NCBI RefSeq assembly: GCF_937997595.1
Contig: NZ_CALKTS010000264.1
Coordinates: forward strand, 1-7,564
DNA length: 7,564 bases
Direction: 5' to 3'
Origin: an uncultured Campylobacter sp.
Lineage (GTDB): Bacteria > Campylobacterota > Campylobacteria > Campylobacterales > Campylobacteraceae
Of this stretch, positions 6,574 to 7,564 are shown in pieces. The position numbers were made by a program, and so were the translations under genes. The first letter of the stretch is position 1. The number at the start of each line of letters is the position of its first letter. The notes under the pieces were generated by a model. It saw only the letters and a list, made by a program, of their open reading frames with translations. It did no database searches and was not told the DNA's origin.

Positions 6574-6720
6574 CTACTCCCGCAACACGCTTTTTAGCCA
6601 CGCTATCCCGCCGTTTATCACAAGTCGCGACGAGCCATTTGGACGATCCCGTGCCGCTAGATTAAATTTAATAGCAGCGGAGCTTTGAAATTTTACGAAT
6701 GCGGGGATTTCAACGAGCAC
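6574..6720 (-). other. Doubtful 48-codon frame directly behind thiD
   Basis: A minus-strand frame with a possible GTG start eight bases past the thiD stop, ending at TAG 6576-6574. It reads VLVEIPAFVKFQSS and later SRLVINGGIAWLKSVLRE, which looks protein-like at its end. There is no ribosome-binding site, and the frame stays open upstream into thiD. Two plus-strand frames over the same bases are open too, so it may be GC-rich noncoding DNA or a remnant. Confidence 0.2.
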
Positions 6721-6728
6721 TTGAAATT

Positions 6729-7564
6729 TTAGTCTCGAGAGATGATTTTGATTTCATTCGCGCAAGATCCGCCAAAGTCCGCGCCGAAGGGATCTTGGAC
6801 CGTAAAATAATGATCTATCGCGCCGCATCCGTGCCCGATCTGCTCACCCCAACCCAGCGCCCTGCACACGAAGCCCTTGGCATGGGCGACGGCTGCGGGC
6901 AGACTAAGCCCCGCCGCCAGCGCGCACGCGATCGCGCTTGAGAGCGTGCAGCCCGTGCCGTGGGTGTTGCGCGTAGCTACTTTGGATGCGGAAAACTCAT
7001 AAAATTTGCCGTTTTCGTACAAAATATCGACCGCTAAATTTCTCAAATCCCCACCCTCGCCGCTCGGTTTAAAACCTATATCTAAAGACGCTGCGGATAA
7101 ATTTTGTTCAAAAGAAGGCTCCACGCTCGCCGTTAAATTTCCGCCTCCGCTGGTAAAATTTTTACCCGCGAAATTTGCGCTCTTCGTCGAGCTCGCAGAA
7201 TTTTCGCATGCGCCATTTTCGCCCGTCTCGCGCTGCGAAGCATTAAAATTTCGCGCTGTATTCATTCCCGCCGCGCCGCAAGCCTCGCTCGCAGCCGTCA
7301 GATCGCCTCCTTTAATCAAAATCGCGCCGCCGAAAAACTGCGAAATTTTAACCGCTGCGGCGCACATATCGGCTAAACTTGAAATTTTCATCTCCGCCAA
7401 AACCTCAGCCTCGCGCACGTTGGGCGTGATAATCTCCGCAGCGGGGGCCAGCTTATATTTTAGCGCATGTAGCGCGCTTTGTTTCATCAAAACTCCGCCG
7501 CTGGTGGCAACCATCACGGGATCTAAGACGACGTTTTTCGCGTCGTGATTGCTCAGGCTCTTTG
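6729..7564 (-). CDS. thiD: Hydroxymethylpyrimidine/phosphomethylpyrimidine kinase, 3' part, with insertion
   Basis: The C-terminal 277 residues of ThiD, cut by the right window edge. ThiD phosphorylates hydroxymethylpyrimidine and its monophosphate with ATP, giving the pyrimidine half of thiamine in the cytoplasm. Family marks are clear: DPVMVATSGG, ITPNVREAEVLAE, AILIKGGDL, then AVDILYENGKFYEF and the anion-hole/catalytic motif THGTGCTLSSAIA, followed by KGFVCRAL. Roughly the first 95 residues are missing. Between GGDL and AVDILY, where the family usually has only a few residues, lie about 85 residues (about 7298-7040) rich in Ala, Ser, Asn and Gly. They include KSANFAGKNFTSGGGNLTA. The two sides of the enzyme stay in frame, so it can still be functional. 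The frame ends ISRD-TAA at 6729. No terminator is evident behind it. Confidence in the family is high; activity with the insertion is an open point. Confidence 0.92.
   Translation of the reverse strand, partial: KSLSNHDAKNVVLDPVMVATSGGVLMKQSALHALKYKLAPAAEIITPNVREAEVLAEMKISSLADMCAAAVKISQFFGGAILIKGGDLTAASEACGAAGMNTARNFNASQRETGENGACENSASSTKSANFAGKNFTSGGGNLTASVEPSFEQNLSAASLDIGFKPSGEGGDLRNLAVDILYENGKFYEFSASKVATRNTHGTGCTLSSAIACALAAGLSLPAAVAHAKGFVCRALGWGEQIGHGCGAIDHYFTVQDPFGADFGGSCANEIKIISRD

Larger units (their letters stand above)
6198..6728. other. Gene-poor stretch between thiD and the MFS gene
   Basis: About 530 bases without a gene I can support with a start site and recognised domain. It consists of three parts: a GC-richer block near 6233-6350, an AT-rich centre (6360-6570) without convincing frames or hairpins, and a GC-richer block near 6574-6720 directly behind thiD. 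Both GC-rich blocks have minus-strand frames without good starts, listed separately. I saw no tRNA, rRNA or known small RNA. Confidence 0.5.

Noticed and set aside
6700..6728. ATTTCAA/TTGAAAT inverted repeat behind thiD as a terminator
   Set aside because: The stem is only seven AT-rich pairs and no T run follows.
7006..7548. Plus-strand open frame of 180 codons
   Set aside because: It lies wholly opposite thiD, whose family motifs are unmistakable; the sequence has no domain character and no ribosome-binding site.
1..7564. CRISPR array, insertion sequence, tRNA, toxin-antitoxin or defence system
   Set aside because: No regularly spaced repeats, transposase motifs, cloverleaf sequence or paired small genes of such types were seen on either strand.

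Overview
The window looks like a piece of a Campylobacter-type chromosome (Campylobacterota). The words AAATTT and AAAATTTTA recur everywhere, inside genes and between them, and ribosome-binding sites are of the AAGGAG type. The base composition is GC-richer than C. jejuni, which would fit a species such as C. gracilis, C. rectus or C. showae. The genus and species are inferences from composition and style, not from a database match.

Every gene I can support lies on the minus strand, so transcription runs from high to low coordinates. In that order: the 3' part of thiD (7564-6729), which carries an unusual low-complexity insertion; a gene-poor 570-base stretch with only doubtful small frames; an MFS transporter split by a one-base frameshift in an A7 tract (6160-5010); a remnant of a small membrane protein (4942-4730) followed by a hairpin terminator; a secreted tannase/feruloyl-esterase family protein (4610-3027) and, 21 bases behind it, a small lipoprotein (3005-2514), probably one operon; a flavin-reductase-like gene that has lost both its ATG start and its frame near the 5' end (2352-1776); a classical short-chain dehydrogenase (1665-907); a fragment resembling a Sel1-like repeat (about 770-552); and the 5' part of a Rossmann-fold NAD(P)-binding protein (367-1).

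The most certain biology is thiamine salvage/synthesis (ThiD) and a two-gene export unit (esterase plus lipoprotein). The flavin reductase, dehydrogenase and NAD(P)-binding protein are redox enzymes of unknown substrate. They could act on products of the esterase, but nothing in the sequence proves a shared pathway. The striking feature overall is decay or switching: two genes carry frameshifts and two more look like truncated remnants, so this is an accessory, eroding or phase-variable region. I found no CRISPR array, tRNA, rRNA, insertion sequence or evident defence system.
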